From: Methanomicrobiales archaeon
GTDB taxonomy: Archaea > Halobacteriota > Methanomicrobia > Methanomicrobiales > Methanospirillaceae
Direction: 5' to 3'
Length of the DNA stretch: 64,000 bases
Assembly (NCBI GenBank): GCA_022841205.1
Contig: JALHCK010000002.1
Span: 137,737 to 201,736, forward strand
Positions 24,379 through 34,014 of this stretch are shown here, in pieces. Position 1 is the first letter of the stretch; each line of letters begins with the position of its first letter. Under the pieces are notes generated by a model. It was not told the origin of the DNA, did no database searches, and saw nothing but the letters and a program-made list of their open reading frames with translations. Both the position numbers and the translations under genes were made by a program.

Positions 24379-25543
24379 GACAGTACTGGTCGATGGAATC
24401 CATCAGGACGCTTCGTGCATGCCTGGCGCGTCCCTCGTTTTCGGAAAATGCATCTTCAGCCAGATACTCGATCAGGATCAGGTAGTGATTCTTTTTCGCC
24501 ATCCTCGCCCGGATCATATCCAGGCCTGCAAAGGCCTCCTCTTTATTTCCTTTCACCAGGGAGAAAGAAAAGTCAAGGAGCATGAGAACCTGAACCGGCA
24601 TACCGTTTGCAACTGCCATCTTCCTGAACCGGGCATATGCGGTTGCCTGCTGTGAGATGATTGATAGCTGCAGACCATAGTAAACCGGTTCCAGATCCTG
24701 TGGATGATGCTGGGTCATCTGTTTGATCACCGCCGCTGCCCCTGTCGCATCCCGCTCACTGATTTTATATGAATACAGTTCCCGGAGAAACTCCATCTCG
24801 TTGTAGTACCGTTCCGATGCAATGGTGAGCAACTCTCCCCTCATAACCTGGTTTCCATCGAGTGTTGCTTTTTCAAGTCCGATGGTCAGGAACCGGGGTT
24901 CTTCAGGGAACCACTCGATTCCAAGCTTCAGCATGAACCAGAATATCTTGTTGACCTTGAGATCCTTGATGACCCGGGGAAATTTCAGACGGTTAACCGG
25001 AGGTCGTACACGGGCGAGCTCGATCATCTGTTCACGCGCATTGAGCGCCATATCACTTGTCTTTCCGCGTTCCGGACCTGTTTCTCCGGTATAGGTCTCC
25101 GTTGCCAGGATATGGTAGCAATAGGCTATCGCGGTATAGATGATGGCGTCGATTTTTCTGAACGGTCTGAGCTGCTCAATGGCCTCGCGGTACTTTCCAA
25201 TTTCGATCATCTTGAGGCCGAGGATGATATCGAAAATCATCTTCCCGCCAGGACGACGCTTCAGCCGGTGTGCATGGCTGAACAGGCGTTCAATGTATTC
25301 AACATCGTTGGATTTGCTGCTCTCTTCAAGCACTTTGACCGTGATATCATCGATTAAGCGGTCGTAGGCTTTGTCATCGAGATTCGGCAGGGAACTATCA
25401 ATGATGGAGAGCACGTGACCAAAAAAGATAGGGATATTGGAATCGATCTTCTCCGAATTCTTTTCGATATACGCAATCAGGTCCTTCCTGACCAGGTCTA
25501 CCTTCGCTTCGACGAGGAACTCAGGCTGCCATTCTTCGACCAT
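24347..25543 (-). CDS. Helical-repeat (TPR-like) protein at end of che operon region
   Basis: 398 residues from ATG 25543 (MVEEWQPEFLVEAKVDLV). It is entirely alpha-helical, with TPR/HEAT-like pairs in the C-terminal two thirds (for example IGKYREAIEQLRPFRKIDAI), and no membrane segment. A TATA-like GTATATATTGC on the minus strand near 25635 would start transcripts near 25607; an ATG at 25612 would give a longer, nearly leaderless form. It follows cheD in the same direction, so a chemotaxis or archaellum accessory role is likely but unproved. Confidence 0.65.
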   Translation of the reverse strand: MVEEWQPEFLVEAKVDLVRKDLIAYIEKNSEKIDSNIPIFFGHVLSIIDSSLPNLDDKAYDRLIDDITVKVLEESSKSNDVEYIERLFSHAHRLKRRPGGKMIFDIILGLKMIEIGKYREAIEQLRPFRKIDAIIYTAIAYCYHILATETYTGETGPERGKTSDMALNAREQMIELARVRPPVNRLKFPRVIKDLKVNKIFWFMLKLGIEWFPEEPRFLTIGLEKATLDGNQVMRGELLTIASERYYNEMEFLRELYSYKISERDATGAAAVIKQMTQHHPQDLEPVYYGLQLSIISQQATAYARFRKMAVANGMPVQVLMLLDFSFSLVKGNKEEAFAGLDMIRARMAKKNHYLILIEYLAEDAFSENEGRARHARSVLMDSIDQYCLNLITRKQPV

Positions 25544-25748
25544 ATCTTGCACACCGGATCGGTTATGATTGTCTTTCCGGAAATAAAGGCAGGAATTAAT
25601 CCGATCTATCATAAAATCGCGGAAATGCAATATATACTTTATTCTCCGGGGCGGGGGAGAGATGACCACGGGAAAATCCGGAACAGTCCCTGGCGAGCAA
25701 GCAACCCGGCGACTTAACCGGCCATTTAGATCAACACCATGTACAGGA

Positions 25749-26237
25749 TCAGATCTCCCCGATCGTCCCATCCCCTCTTTTAATGATGATCCTGCCTCCA
25801 TTGGCGGGGTAGTAGAACATGGTTCTGCCGGTTTTTCCTCCTACGTCTTCGCCGCAAAGCGGGATTGAGAATTCGATGAGGATCTGCCTGGTTCTCTCAA
25901 TATTTTTCCTGCCGATCGATATGCTCTCGGAGAACTGGGAGAACATGGATGCTCCCCCTACCATTTTGGCAACGATCTCGCCGTTTTTTTTCCTGTTGCT
26001 CGATAGTTCTTCGAGCAGAGCAGATATTGCAGTATCTGCATATTTACCTGGACGGTCTGTTCGCCCGCTGGAATCCGGCAGCATGATATGCGCCAGTCCA
26101 CCGCGCTGGAGAGTGATGTCGTGAAGAACCAGCCCGATGCAGGACCCAAGGCCAATCGAGGCAAGGGGGGTCGACGAGACCCGCAGTTCTCCGATTCCGA
26201 TATAAACCACATCCGGCGACTGGGGATCAGATATCAT
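25749..26237 (-). CDS. cheD: Chemoreceptor glutamine deamidase CheD
   Basis: 162 residues. The cysteine-hydrolase motif GLGSCIGLVLHD (Cys33 as nucleophile) and the catalytic histidine in GGLAHIMLP are present; KMVGGASMF and the GRTMFYYPANGG end are family hallmarks. CheD deamidates receptor glutamines and stimulates CheC. It lies 16 bp after cheC. Confidence 0.94.
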   Translation of the reverse strand: MISDPQSPDVVYIGIGELRVSSTPLASIGLGSCIGLVLHDITLQRGGLAHIMLPDSSGRTDRPGKYADTAISALLEELSSNRKKNGEIVAKMVGGASMFSQFSESISIGRKNIERTRQILIEFSIPLCGEDVGGKTGRTMFYYPANGGRIIIKRGDGTIGEI

Positions 26238-26253
26238 TGTTCCCTCGCGTGAG

Positions 26254-26871
26254 CTATTGATGAAGTGTAAGGACCTGTTCGAGCTTCTGGATCAATTCTT
26301 CGAGAAGGAGACGATCGGGAAGGAGGATCAGATCACTTTCAAGGGAATAATCACTGCTCTTGAGCTCGGTGCGGAACAAGACCACTTCGTTGTCATTTCC
26401 TTCAAGCTGCATGGCGATAATTCCCTGGAGTGCAGCATGGGGCATATCGATTACGAGGCCCGGTGGTGATGGGATCATGATAACATTGAGGAGTCCGGCT
26501 GTTCCGTCAAGGAATGCAGATACCATGATATTTCCAATCTCGAGCAGCGCACTCTCATCCATCTCATCCATCGGCCTTGTCAGATCTTCCATTCCGAGCA
26601 TCGCATTGACAAGTCCGATCGCGGATTTTACTGGTACGTGCAGGAGGAGATATCCGCCTTTTGAAAGTTCACCATCGATTTTGAACAGGACCATCGCAGC
26701 GATCTCATCTGAAATATGCTCATGGACATGGGACAAATCGATGACCGAAATATCCGGTATATTCATGTCGATGGTCGTATTCAGCATAGTCGAGAGTGTG
26801 GTTGCGGCATGAGCCGCCCCGATATTCCCAAGCTCCCTCAACGCATCCATCTGTTGATCTGTCAGATCCAT
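26254..26871 (-). CDS. cheC: CheY-P phosphatase CheC
   Basis: 205 residues with two phosphatase-type signatures: ELGNIGAAHAATTLS (residues 14-28) and ALLEIGNIMVSAFLDG (about 109-124), both keeping E-x2-N. It dephosphorylates CheY-P and is activated by CheD, its downstream neighbour. The ATG is 1 base after the cheA stop. Confidence 0.94.
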   Translation of the reverse strand: MDLTDQQMDALRELGNIGAAHAATTLSTMLNTTIDMNIPDISVIDLSHVHEHISDEIAAMVLFKIDGELSKGGYLLLHVPVKSAIGLVNAMLGMEDLTRPMDEMDESALLEIGNIMVSAFLDGTAGLLNVIMIPSPPGLVIDMPHAALQGIIAMQLEGNDNEVVLFRTELKSSDYSLESDLILLPDRLLLEELIQKLEQVLTLHQ

Positions 26872-26872
26872 C

Positions 26873-28840
26873 CTAATTCTCCATCACGATTGAACTTACA
26901 TCGAGCACCGGAACGACCTGGCCGTCCCCAGGGATAGTGACCCCGCTGATTCCCGGACAACTTCCTACAATCTTTGTGAGGGGCTTGATGACCACTTCCT
27001 GCTGGCCGATGATGGCATCAACGGTTATTGCCATTTTCTTCTGCTGGTTCTGCAGGATGACAAGGATTTCGCTCCTGTCAGATGCTCCAAACATATCCTC
27101 GAGGCGGTTCAGGGTGAGGATCTCGTCTCTGAGAAGAATTGTCTCACGGGAACCGATTGAATGGATGCGGGTCCCATCAAGTGCCGCTACCTCGACAATA
27201 TTGTTCACCGGGATCGCACAGCGTCTGTCGTTGATTCTGACCATCATCACGTCCACGATGGCCATGGTAGGCGGAAGAAGGAGTTCAAACCTTGTCCCGG
27301 TCCCGGGCTCCGATTCCACTTTAATCGAACCCTTGACGGCTTGCATTGCCGTTCTGACGACATCGAGCCCAACCCCCCGTCCGCTGACATCGGTCACCTT
27401 TTCTGCTGTTGAAAATCCGGGCTGAAACAGGAGATCGAATATCTCCTCCTTCGACATCCCCGGTGCACTCTCCGGAGGGATTATCCCCTTCCGGACTGCT
27501 TTTTCCAGGATCTTTTCCGGGTTGATACCGGCACCATCGTCATGAATGGTTATGATGACATTTTCGCGGTCTCTCTGGGCGGAGATCTGGATTTGCCCCT
27601 TTCGTGGCTTGCCTGCCTTCTGTCGCTCGTCAGGAATTTCTATTCCATGGTCGATGGCGTTGCGAATAAGGTGGAGAAGCGGATCATTGAGACCCTCCAT
27701 CACACTCCGGTCAAGCTCCGTCTGCCCACCTTCTATACACAGTTCGATCTCTTTTCCCATTTTCTGCGAGAGATCACGGACCGTGCGCGGGAACCTGTTG
27801 AAAATGTGCGACAGCGGGATCATCCTGATATTCATCATCAGGTTTTGCAGATCGGCTACCGATCGTCCGATCATGTTGAGTGTCTCATCCAGGTCTTTCA
27901 TCCGGTGTTTCTGCGCGATCTGGAGCACTCTTCCCCGGTTGATGACCAGATCCTCTATCAGGTTCATCATATGGTCCAGCCTGGTAATATCAACCCGGAT
28001 ATTCTTGACTTCCCGTTCTTTACCGCTTGGTGGAAGGGCCGCTTTCCTGGTGTCACGGATATCATCGTCACGGACGGCTGTTTTCTCTTGGAGGACTGGT
28101 GCGGTTTTTTCTTCAGGAGACACTACTCGTACTGCACAGACTTCACTCACCGACGCTGCCTTTACCAGTGCTTCACTATCGTTTTCACTGCGGAGGGTGA
28201 GCTTGATGATTCCATCAAAGTCCCCGTCCTCGATTATATCCTGTGGCGGGGCAACATCGAGGATTTCTCCGAGAGCTTCGAGGTTCTGGAGTATGATCAT
28301 GCCCCGCAGGTTCTTTGTATCGCATTTCCTGTCAATCTCGATGTTAAGGTGATAGACAGACGTTCCCAGGGAGTTCCAGTCGGATGCACTGCCATTGGCA
28401 GGGAGTTCATCAGGAGCAGGTAGATCTCCGGGCATGGCCTTGTCCCGTCCATCCTGTCTGCAGGCCTTCCATGATCGGATATTTTCGAGCGTCTGGTCAA
28501 GATTGGGTGAATTGCCCTGTCCTCCAGCCTCAATATCATCCACCATTGACTCGATATCGTCAGCGGTTTTGAGCAGGAGGTCGATTACCGCAGAATCCGC
28601 CTGGAGATCGCAGTTACGGATGGACTGGAAGACGTCTTCCATGGCATGGCATATCTGCTCCATCTCATCGAATCCCATGGAGGCTGACATGCCTTTGAGC
28701 GAGTGAGCTGACCTGAAAATTTCTGCGATGGCATTCTGGTCAGATCCTTTCTCGAGAACGAGAAGATTTTTCACGATGTTCTCAAGGTTCTCACGTGATT
28801 CGGCGACATACAATGACCGGTAGGAATCCATATCAGACAT
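26873..28840 (-). CDS. cheA: Chemotaxis histidine kinase CheA
   Basis: 655 residues with the full P1-P5 order: HPt with phospho-accepting His46 (RSAHSLKGMSA), a P2-like CheY/CheB-binding domain (about 165-245), a dimerisation helix pair (about 280-340), HATPase with N box (HLIRNAIDHGIE), G1 (DDGAGI) and G2 (GRGVGLDVV), and a C-terminal CheW-like domain. It phosphorylates CheY and CheB in receptor arrays. The ATG lies 7 bases inside the cheB end, so the genes overlap. Confidence 0.96.
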   Translation of the reverse strand: MSDMDSYRSLYVAESRENLENIVKNLLVLEKGSDQNAIAEIFRSAHSLKGMSASMGFDEMEQICHAMEDVFQSIRNCDLQADSAVIDLLLKTADDIESMVDDIEAGGQGNSPNLDQTLENIRSWKACRQDGRDKAMPGDLPAPDELPANGSASDWNSLGTSVYHLNIEIDRKCDTKNLRGMIILQNLEALGEILDVAPPQDIIEDGDFDGIIKLTLRSENDSEALVKAASVSEVCAVRVVSPEEKTAPVLQEKTAVRDDDIRDTRKAALPPSGKEREVKNIRVDITRLDHMMNLIEDLVINRGRVLQIAQKHRMKDLDETLNMIGRSVADLQNLMMNIRMIPLSHIFNRFPRTVRDLSQKMGKEIELCIEGGQTELDRSVMEGLNDPLLHLIRNAIDHGIEIPDERQKAGKPRKGQIQISAQRDRENVIITIHDDGAGINPEKILEKAVRKGIIPPESAPGMSKEEIFDLLFQPGFSTAEKVTDVSGRGVGLDVVRTAMQAVKGSIKVESEPGTGTRFELLLPPTMAIVDVMMVRINDRRCAIPVNNIVEVAALDGTRIHSIGSRETILLRDEILTLNRLEDMFGASDRSEILVILQNQQKKMAITVDAIIGQQEVVIKPLTKIVGSCPGISGVTIPGDGQVVPVLDVSSIVMEN

Positions 28841-29873
28841 TCCCGATTTTTCCTCCCTGGCGTGTCAATCTCGTGATTTCACCGGCGATAGCCGTAAGCG
28901 GCAATACCCTGTCAACACAGTTCTTCTGGAGCGCAGACCTCGCCATTCCATACACGAGGCAGTCCTCTTCACGGGCCACTATGGTCGTTCCTCCCCGCTC
29001 CTTCACTTCTGCGCATCCTGTCCCCCCATCGTTTCCCATACCACTCAAGAGTACCGCAACCGTACGATCCATATAGATACGTGATGCCGTGGAGAGGGTC
29101 TTGTCTGCGGCAGGTCTGACACCATGAAGGGGGGGTGCGCGTGAATGGATGATCCTTCCCCCGCGCTCACCCCGGGGCGAGAGCGTTGAGGTGATGAGCC
29201 CATGGTAACCAGCTTTCAGGACGTATATCTGTCCGTTGGTGAGAATATCTCCGTTTTCTGTTTCCTTCACCGGCATCAGGGAAACCCTGTTCAACCGGGC
29301 TGCCAGGGCAGTGGTAAACCCCCCCTCCGGCATGTGCTGGGCAATGACCAATGCTGCAGGCAATCGTGAAGAGAACGATGAGAGCACAACATCAAGCATG
29401 GATGGGCCTCCGGCCGATGATCCAATCACCACAATGGTACCGGCTGTTTCATCTCCGGCGCTCTCTTTCCGTTCGATATAGGGGATGCGGATGACCTGTT
29501 TTATTTTGGTAATTAACTCGTCCCTGATATTTTGCATGTTCCCGACACCGCTTGGTTTGAGTATGAAGTCGTCAGCACCAAGACTGATTGCCCTGTTTGT
29601 TGCCTCCGCCCCCTTTGAGGTCAGGGAACTGAGCATAACGGTCCGGGGGAAATTCCTGACAGATTTCCGGTGCAAAAGAAGTTCGAGACCGTCCATGCGG
29701 GGCATCTCGATATCAAGAGTCATAACATCGGGACTGGTTTCTTCGATCATCTTCAGGGCAGCAATTCCATCCGGAGCCGATCCAACGACTTCAATCCCAG
29801 GATCTGACGTGAGCATATCCCGGACGATTGTCCTCATGAATAGCGAGTCATCGACCACAAGAACACGGACCAT
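28833..29873 (-). CDS. cheB: Chemotaxis methylesterase CheB
   Basis: 346 residues. Receiver domain (about 1-120) with phospho-acceptor Asp in MTLDIEMPRMDG; methylesterase domain (about 155-340) with the catalytic Ser in GSSAGGPS, His in AQHMPEG and Asp in SGMGNDGG. It removes receptor methyl groups put on by CheR (42917-43708). It lies 4 bp after cheY. Confidence 0.96.
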   Translation of the reverse strand: MVRVLVVDDSLFMRTIVRDMLTSDPGIEVVGSAPDGIAALKMIEETSPDVMTLDIEMPRMDGLELLLHRKSVRNFPRTVMLSSLTSKGAEATNRAISLGADDFILKPSGVGNMQNIRDELITKIKQVIRIPYIERKESAGDETAGTIVVIGSSAGGPSMLDVVLSSFSSRLPAALVIAQHMPEGGFTTALAARLNRVSLMPVKETENGDILTNGQIYVLKAGYHGLITSTLSPRGERGGRIIHSRAPPLHGVRPAADKTLSTASRIYMDRTVAVLLSGMGNDGGTGCAEVKERGGTTIVAREEDCLVYGMARSALQKNCVDRVLPLTAIAGEITRLTRQGGKIGNV

Positions 29874-29877
29874 GCTT

Positions 29878-30240
29878 TCAGGATTCCAGGATGTTTTTCA
29901 CTTCATCGAGAACCTTGGGAGCCTGGAACGGTTTTACAATATATCCACGTGCCCCGCTTTTAATCGCCAATTTCACCATCTGCTCCTGTCCAACAGCAGT
30001 ACACATGATGACGCGTGCATTTGGATCAAGAGCCTTTATACCCTTCAATGCTTCTATCCCGTTCAGTTTAGGCATGACAACATCCATGGTTACCAGATCG
30101 GGCTTCAGCTCCTTGTATTTCTCAATCGCATCGTCACCGTCTGCTGCCTCTCCGGCGATAGTATGTCCACCGGAAAAAAGGATATTCTTCAGAAGGGTTC
30201 TCATAAAGAGCGTGTCGTCGACAATGAGAATTTTTCCCAT
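29878..30240 (-). CDS. cheY: Response regulator CheY
   Basis: 120-residue single receiver domain: acidic pair in ILIVDDTLFMR, phospho-acceptor Asp in LVTMDVVMPK, Thr/Ser switch in MCTAVGQE and Lys in YIVKPFQ. In archaea CheY-P acts on the archaellum motor through CheF, whose gene lies directly upstream. The 52-bp gap to cheF is AT-rich, so an extra promoter here is possible. Confidence 0.95.
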   Translation of the reverse strand: MGKILIVDDTLFMRTLLKNILFSGGHTIAGEAADGDDAIEKYKELKPDLVTMDVVMPKLNGIEALKGIKALDPNARVIMCTAVGQEQMVKLAIKSGARGYIVKPFQAPKVLDEVKNILES

Positions 30241-30292
30241 ATGAATCTGAATTATAAATATGTTCTGGAGATAATAAATTAGTTATCGCGTA

Positions 30293-31102
30293 TTATCCAG
30301 CCGGAGGTTTAACGGCCTCCGTGATAAACCGGACCCCTTTTGGTGTCATCTGAACCTCCCGACGGACATATCGCACCTCTATCAGCCCCAGTTTCAGGAG
30401 TTTATCATAGACCCCCTCAAGTTCGTTCGTGGATACGGACAACATCGTTTCGATGGCATGGGAATCCATCCCACTATATACAAGCATTCCAACCTGGGCG
30501 GAGAGAGGGTCCAGTTCATCACCCCGCATATCCATGTCCTTGGTGGTATCCTTAAGGAAATTGAAGAGCACCTGCAGTGTCGAGAGCGGACAGAGGATGA
30601 AACTGGTGACCACATCGGTGCCTTCCATGTGATCGATCTTGACCACGTCGACCTTCTTATTCTGGACATCGCGTGTGGTGAGTTCAATCCCGGTAACATC
30701 TCTCAGAGGGATGCAGATCTGTTTATCTTCGCTGACAAACCACAGCACTGTTTTCAGCACAGCGATGGATCCCTTGTCCCATCGGGCTTCCTTTACCAGC
30801 ACTCCCCCCCTGACGGCAGGTGACATAAAATAGGCCGCGAGGCGATAGGCACTGCAGGACATGATGATCACCTTCTTCAGTACCTGTAATGCTTTTGGGA
30901 CTGTGGCAAGCGACAGGGTTATTTCCGGAGGGCCCTTGAGTGTGAGGGTGAGGATGTTTTTCCTCTCAGTCAGGTCGATAACCTGTCGGTACGGTATCTG
31001 CATGCTGAAAGGAGCCGGAACCGTGATCTGGTCCTTTTCCACCGCAAGTTTCGCCCCGTGCCAGGTTCCCTGCCGCTCAATTTTTACGGGTATCTCGACC
31101 AT
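30293..31102 (-). CDS. cheF: Archaeal chemotaxis adaptor CheF
   Basis: 269-residue CheF-arch (DUF439) protein. The N-terminal 180 residues are a repeated beta-sandwich/PH-like region (VEKDQITVPAPFSMQIPYRQ ... DKQICIPLRDVTGIEL), and the C-terminus is a winged helix (LEGVYDKLLKLGLIEVRYV). In haloarchaea CheF links CheY to the archaellum motor. Its position between the archaellum genes and cheY supports the same role here. Confidence 0.9.
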   Translation of the reverse strand: MVEIPVKIERQGTWHGAKLAVEKDQITVPAPFSMQIPYRQVIDLTERKNILTLTLKGPPEITLSLATVPKALQVLKKVIIMSCSAYRLAAYFMSPAVRGGVLVKEARWDKGSIAVLKTVLWFVSEDKQICIPLRDVTGIELTTRDVQNKKVDVVKIDHMEGTDVVTSFILCPLSTLQVLFNFLKDTTKDMDMRGDELDPLSAQVGMLVYSGMDSHAIETMLSVSTNELEGVYDKLLKLGLIEVRYVRREVQMTPKGVRFITEAVKPPAG

Positions 31103-31139
31103 GGATATCTGCTTTTCCGAAGACTGCTAATCGTCCTGA

Positions 31140-32390
31140 TCATCCGGTTTTTTTATACAATGCTAAAAGGTCTGTTATATCTTTTTCAATTTCATCGATA
31201 TGTACCCGGACGTCCTTGAGATCCCTGACCAGGCTCTTGTCAACCCGGTCCTTTTTCCCTGCCATGTCGCTCCGGATGGATGACAGCAGGTCATCATCGC
31301 CGGATGGTGCAGATGTGAAGGAGAGCATGCTTTCATCCAGGCTGGCACGGCCCGGTCCCTCCATCGCAGGCGTTTCGGCTCGTTTCGGGGAATCCGGATG
31401 GGGCGTTACCCCAGGAGAAGAGGGAATACCCCTGGGTTCTGCAGTGGTACCTGGCCCGCCCTCCAGATCGACATCATCGAGGTCCAGATCGAATCCTTCA
31501 AGTTCGTCCAGTCCCTTTTCGATGGAGAACTCCCCGATACCCGAAGCCGGGGTTGCGAGATCGGCCTGGTGTGCTTCGAGGATCTGGGCAACTTCATCCT
31601 CTTCGTCTTCATCAATGGTGATTGTCGATTCAGCATCGATGGATATGTCCATGTGTGCGATCTCATTTTCATCAGCAAAGACCTCCAGATTGAGATCTGA
31701 ATCGAGAATACCCGCACGAGGTTCATCGTCCGGCTCTATCCGCGAGAGGATTAGATTCTCATCAATTACCATGTCCCTGGTAAGAGGAGAGAACGGGCTT
31801 GGCTCTTGTTTCTGAAGGACAGGGGAGACCGCCGCAAATTCCACCGAGGTCAGGGAGACCTGCTCACTTCTGTCGTTTGGGCCTGGTTTTTCCGCAGAAA
31901 CTTGCGCTATCCCGTTACCGGCTCCCCTGGAGCGGCGGCGTGAGGAAAAGAGGAGCCCCAGGCCCTGGCCAAGGGCTCTGAAGGTCTCGAACCGTGATCT
32001 CGATGTGCCGTCCGATGCCTGCGCTGAGGTATTGGCTGGTTCCGGTTCGCCCTCGTGGATAAGAGGTTTTTTTACAGAGGCTGTATTGGACCGGGAAAAG
32101 ACCTGTCGGACTCTCCCGGCCATCTTCGTGAACGGACTGGATTCCCGCTTCCGGTTTTCCACCGGGCCGGGCCTGCCTGTTGTCGAAGGTACCGCCATGA
32201 CATTGCCGTCCGGCTTCTTCCGGTTCTCCCCCCGGGCACCCTCCCCGGGCACTAGGATGAAGAGGAGTGCTCCGAGAAGTATTATAATCCCGGCTACGAG
32301 ACTCAATCTGGGAATATTGAGCAGGATCAGGGTTATCTCAAGGGCCAGGAGCGCCAGGACCGCAATTAAACGAATGGTCACAGGATTCAT
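31140..32390 (-). CDS. Membrane-anchored acidic protein of the archaellum/che operon
   Basis: 416 residues from ATG 32390, one base after the flaJ stop. Two N-terminal hydrophobic helices (about 5-45) are followed by a long low-complexity region: basic up to about residue 165, then strongly acidic at about 210-340 (IDEDEEDEVAQILE, DLDLDDVDLEGG), and a C-terminal helical segment (VRDLKDVRVHIDEIEKDITD). No known domain. Fixed position between flaJ and cheF suggests a scaffold connecting the motor or cytoplasmic cone with chemotaxis; that is inference. Confidence 0.7.
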   Translation of the reverse strand: MNPVTIRLIAVLALLALEITLILLNIPRLSLVAGIIILLGALLFILVPGEGARGENRKKPDGNVMAVPSTTGRPGPVENRKRESSPFTKMAGRVRQVFSRSNTASVKKPLIHEGEPEPANTSAQASDGTSRSRFETFRALGQGLGLLFSSRRRSRGAGNGIAQVSAEKPGPNDRSEQVSLTSVEFAAVSPVLQKQEPSPFSPLTRDMVIDENLILSRIEPDDEPRAGILDSDLNLEVFADENEIAHMDISIDAESTITIDEDEEDEVAQILEAHQADLATPASGIGEFSIEKGLDELEGFDLDLDDVDLEGGPGTTAEPRGIPSSPGVTPHPDSPKRAETPAMEGPGRASLDESMLSFTSAPSGDDDLLSSIRSDMAGKKDRVDKSLVRDLKDVRVHIDEIEKDITDLLALYKKTG

Positions 32391-32391
32391 G

Positions 32392-34014
32392 TCAGACTCC
32401 ATGGAACGTTGGAATATTGAAGAATAATCCAACTATAAACGGTGCGATTATATAAACAATACCGGTTACGGTGCAGAGTATGCTTCCGAAAAAGTAGAAC
32501 ATATAACTTCCGCCTCCAAAGACGATTCTCCCTGCAAGTATGTTGGAGATGGTGATGATGGTGATGACGATCATGACGTACACCGCCATCTCTGCCTCCG
32601 GGAACTTGACAAACATGGTCACAGCACCGCTCATGGTTCCGCTGACCGTTCCGGCGCCAGCCATTCCTCCGGTGTTCATCGGGCCAAGAGAGGAGACGAC
32701 TTCGCTGATGGCCTGTGACATGCGAAGGAGGATATGGTAGAGGAAGAGGAAGATGGCGATCATCATGGCATGCATCGGGATGAGCAGCACCACAAACCCC
32801 AACGATATGGTGTGCCGGTTGTTCCGGAGCAGCACCTGTTCGAGCATGGAAGAACCAACGATCTCACCAATCTGGTCCGGGGATCCTCCCAGCTCAACCG
32901 AGTCGCGGAATATGTTCAGATACTTGTAGATCAGGTTGCTGCCGCTCTCCCCGATAAACCTCTCCCAGGTGAGATGGTCATCAAGACCGAGGTTCAGCTT
33001 TGAATATACTCCGTTCACGAGCGGTTCAAGCGTGGTCAGGGACTTCCTGTCAATCTCTGCCAGGGCATTGGTGATGGTCACTCCTTTGCCCCCCATCACC
33101 GATCCAAGGCTTCGGATGAAGACCGTGAAGTCGCTGTCACGGTTAATGATGTTCGAATCATCGAGATACCCGATGACCCCGAGCGGGAAGAGGAGAAGGC
33201 CTGAAATAAGCATAACGAGACCGTAGGCATTGGGGATAATGCCGAGGAGATTAAGCAGAAAAAAAACCAGGGCGATGGCGAGCGCAACCGGGAGCACCTT
33301 TCTGCTCAAACGATAGATCATCCCCTGCTCTTTTGACCCCCGCGGGAGATCATGGACTTTCTGATCAGCAGGGACTGCCCGGTACATGGTAACCAGCCCG
33401 AACACAGAGACGCAGATGACGATGAGATAGGAGCTCATCAGGGTTGCCTGGATGTTATCCGGCGAAAAAATTGCAACCGAGATCATGATGATGATTCCTA
33501 CCAGGGCTCCTGAGAAGAGCATCGCGATGTAGGCATCTCCCCACTTCTTCAGCATCTCGAGGCCTTGTTCGTAGGTATTTCGGTAAATGCTCCGGATGGT
33601 GATCAGTTCCCGGGTCAGGAAGTCTTCGTCTGGAACGCCGGATTCAATGGAATTGGCGTACCGGTTGAGCATGCTCTGGAGCATAGGATTCTTCACCCGC
33701 TCGGCCATAATCGTCAGTGCATCCACGTAGCTGTAGTTCCATTTCTTGACAAACATCTCGATCTTTTCAAAATATTTCGATGGAACAAATTCCTTACGGG
33801 CTGCAGTGTAGGCAAAGATTTCCGGCCGGGTTGCGCGGGCCGTTGTGATTGATGCCATGTAGGTGACCATAAATAAGAGGTCGGCACTCATCCTCTTGTT
33901 CTCACCAACCGATGAAAAAAAGCTACGGACAGATGTCAGGAATCCCTCAAAGGGAATGGCTCCCCTGTTTTTCTGACGCAACCCTGCAGACAGGGCCTTA
34001 AGACTCGGTGACAT
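32392..34014 (-). CDS. flaJ: Archaellum membrane platform protein FlaJ (ArlJ)
   Basis: 540-residue polytopic T2SF-type platform protein with about nine hydrophobic segments in two groups (about 160-280 and 430-540) around cytoplasmic helical domains. It houses the assembly ATPase FlaI and guides archaellin insertion. The ATG at 34014 overlaps the flaI end by 17 bases. Confidence 0.93.
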   Translation of the reverse strand: MSPSLKALSAGLRQKNRGAIPFEGFLTSVRSFFSSVGENKRMSADLLFMVTYMASITTARATRPEIFAYTAARKEFVPSKYFEKIEMFVKKWNYSYVDALTIMAERVKNPMLQSMLNRYANSIESGVPDEDFLTRELITIRSIYRNTYEQGLEMLKKWGDAYIAMLFSGALVGIIIMISVAIFSPDNIQATLMSSYLIVICVSVFGLVTMYRAVPADQKVHDLPRGSKEQGMIYRLSRKVLPVALAIALVFFLLNLLGIIPNAYGLVMLISGLLLFPLGVIGYLDDSNIINRDSDFTVFIRSLGSVMGGKGVTITNALAEIDRKSLTTLEPLVNGVYSKLNLGLDDHLTWERFIGESGSNLIYKYLNIFRDSVELGGSPDQIGEIVGSSMLEQVLLRNNRHTISLGFVVLLIPMHAMMIAIFLFLYHILLRMSQAISEVVSSLGPMNTGGMAGAGTVSGTMSGAVTMFVKFPEAEMAVYVMIVITIITISNILAGRIVFGGGSYMFYFFGSILCTVTGIVYIIAPFIVGLFFNIPTFHGV

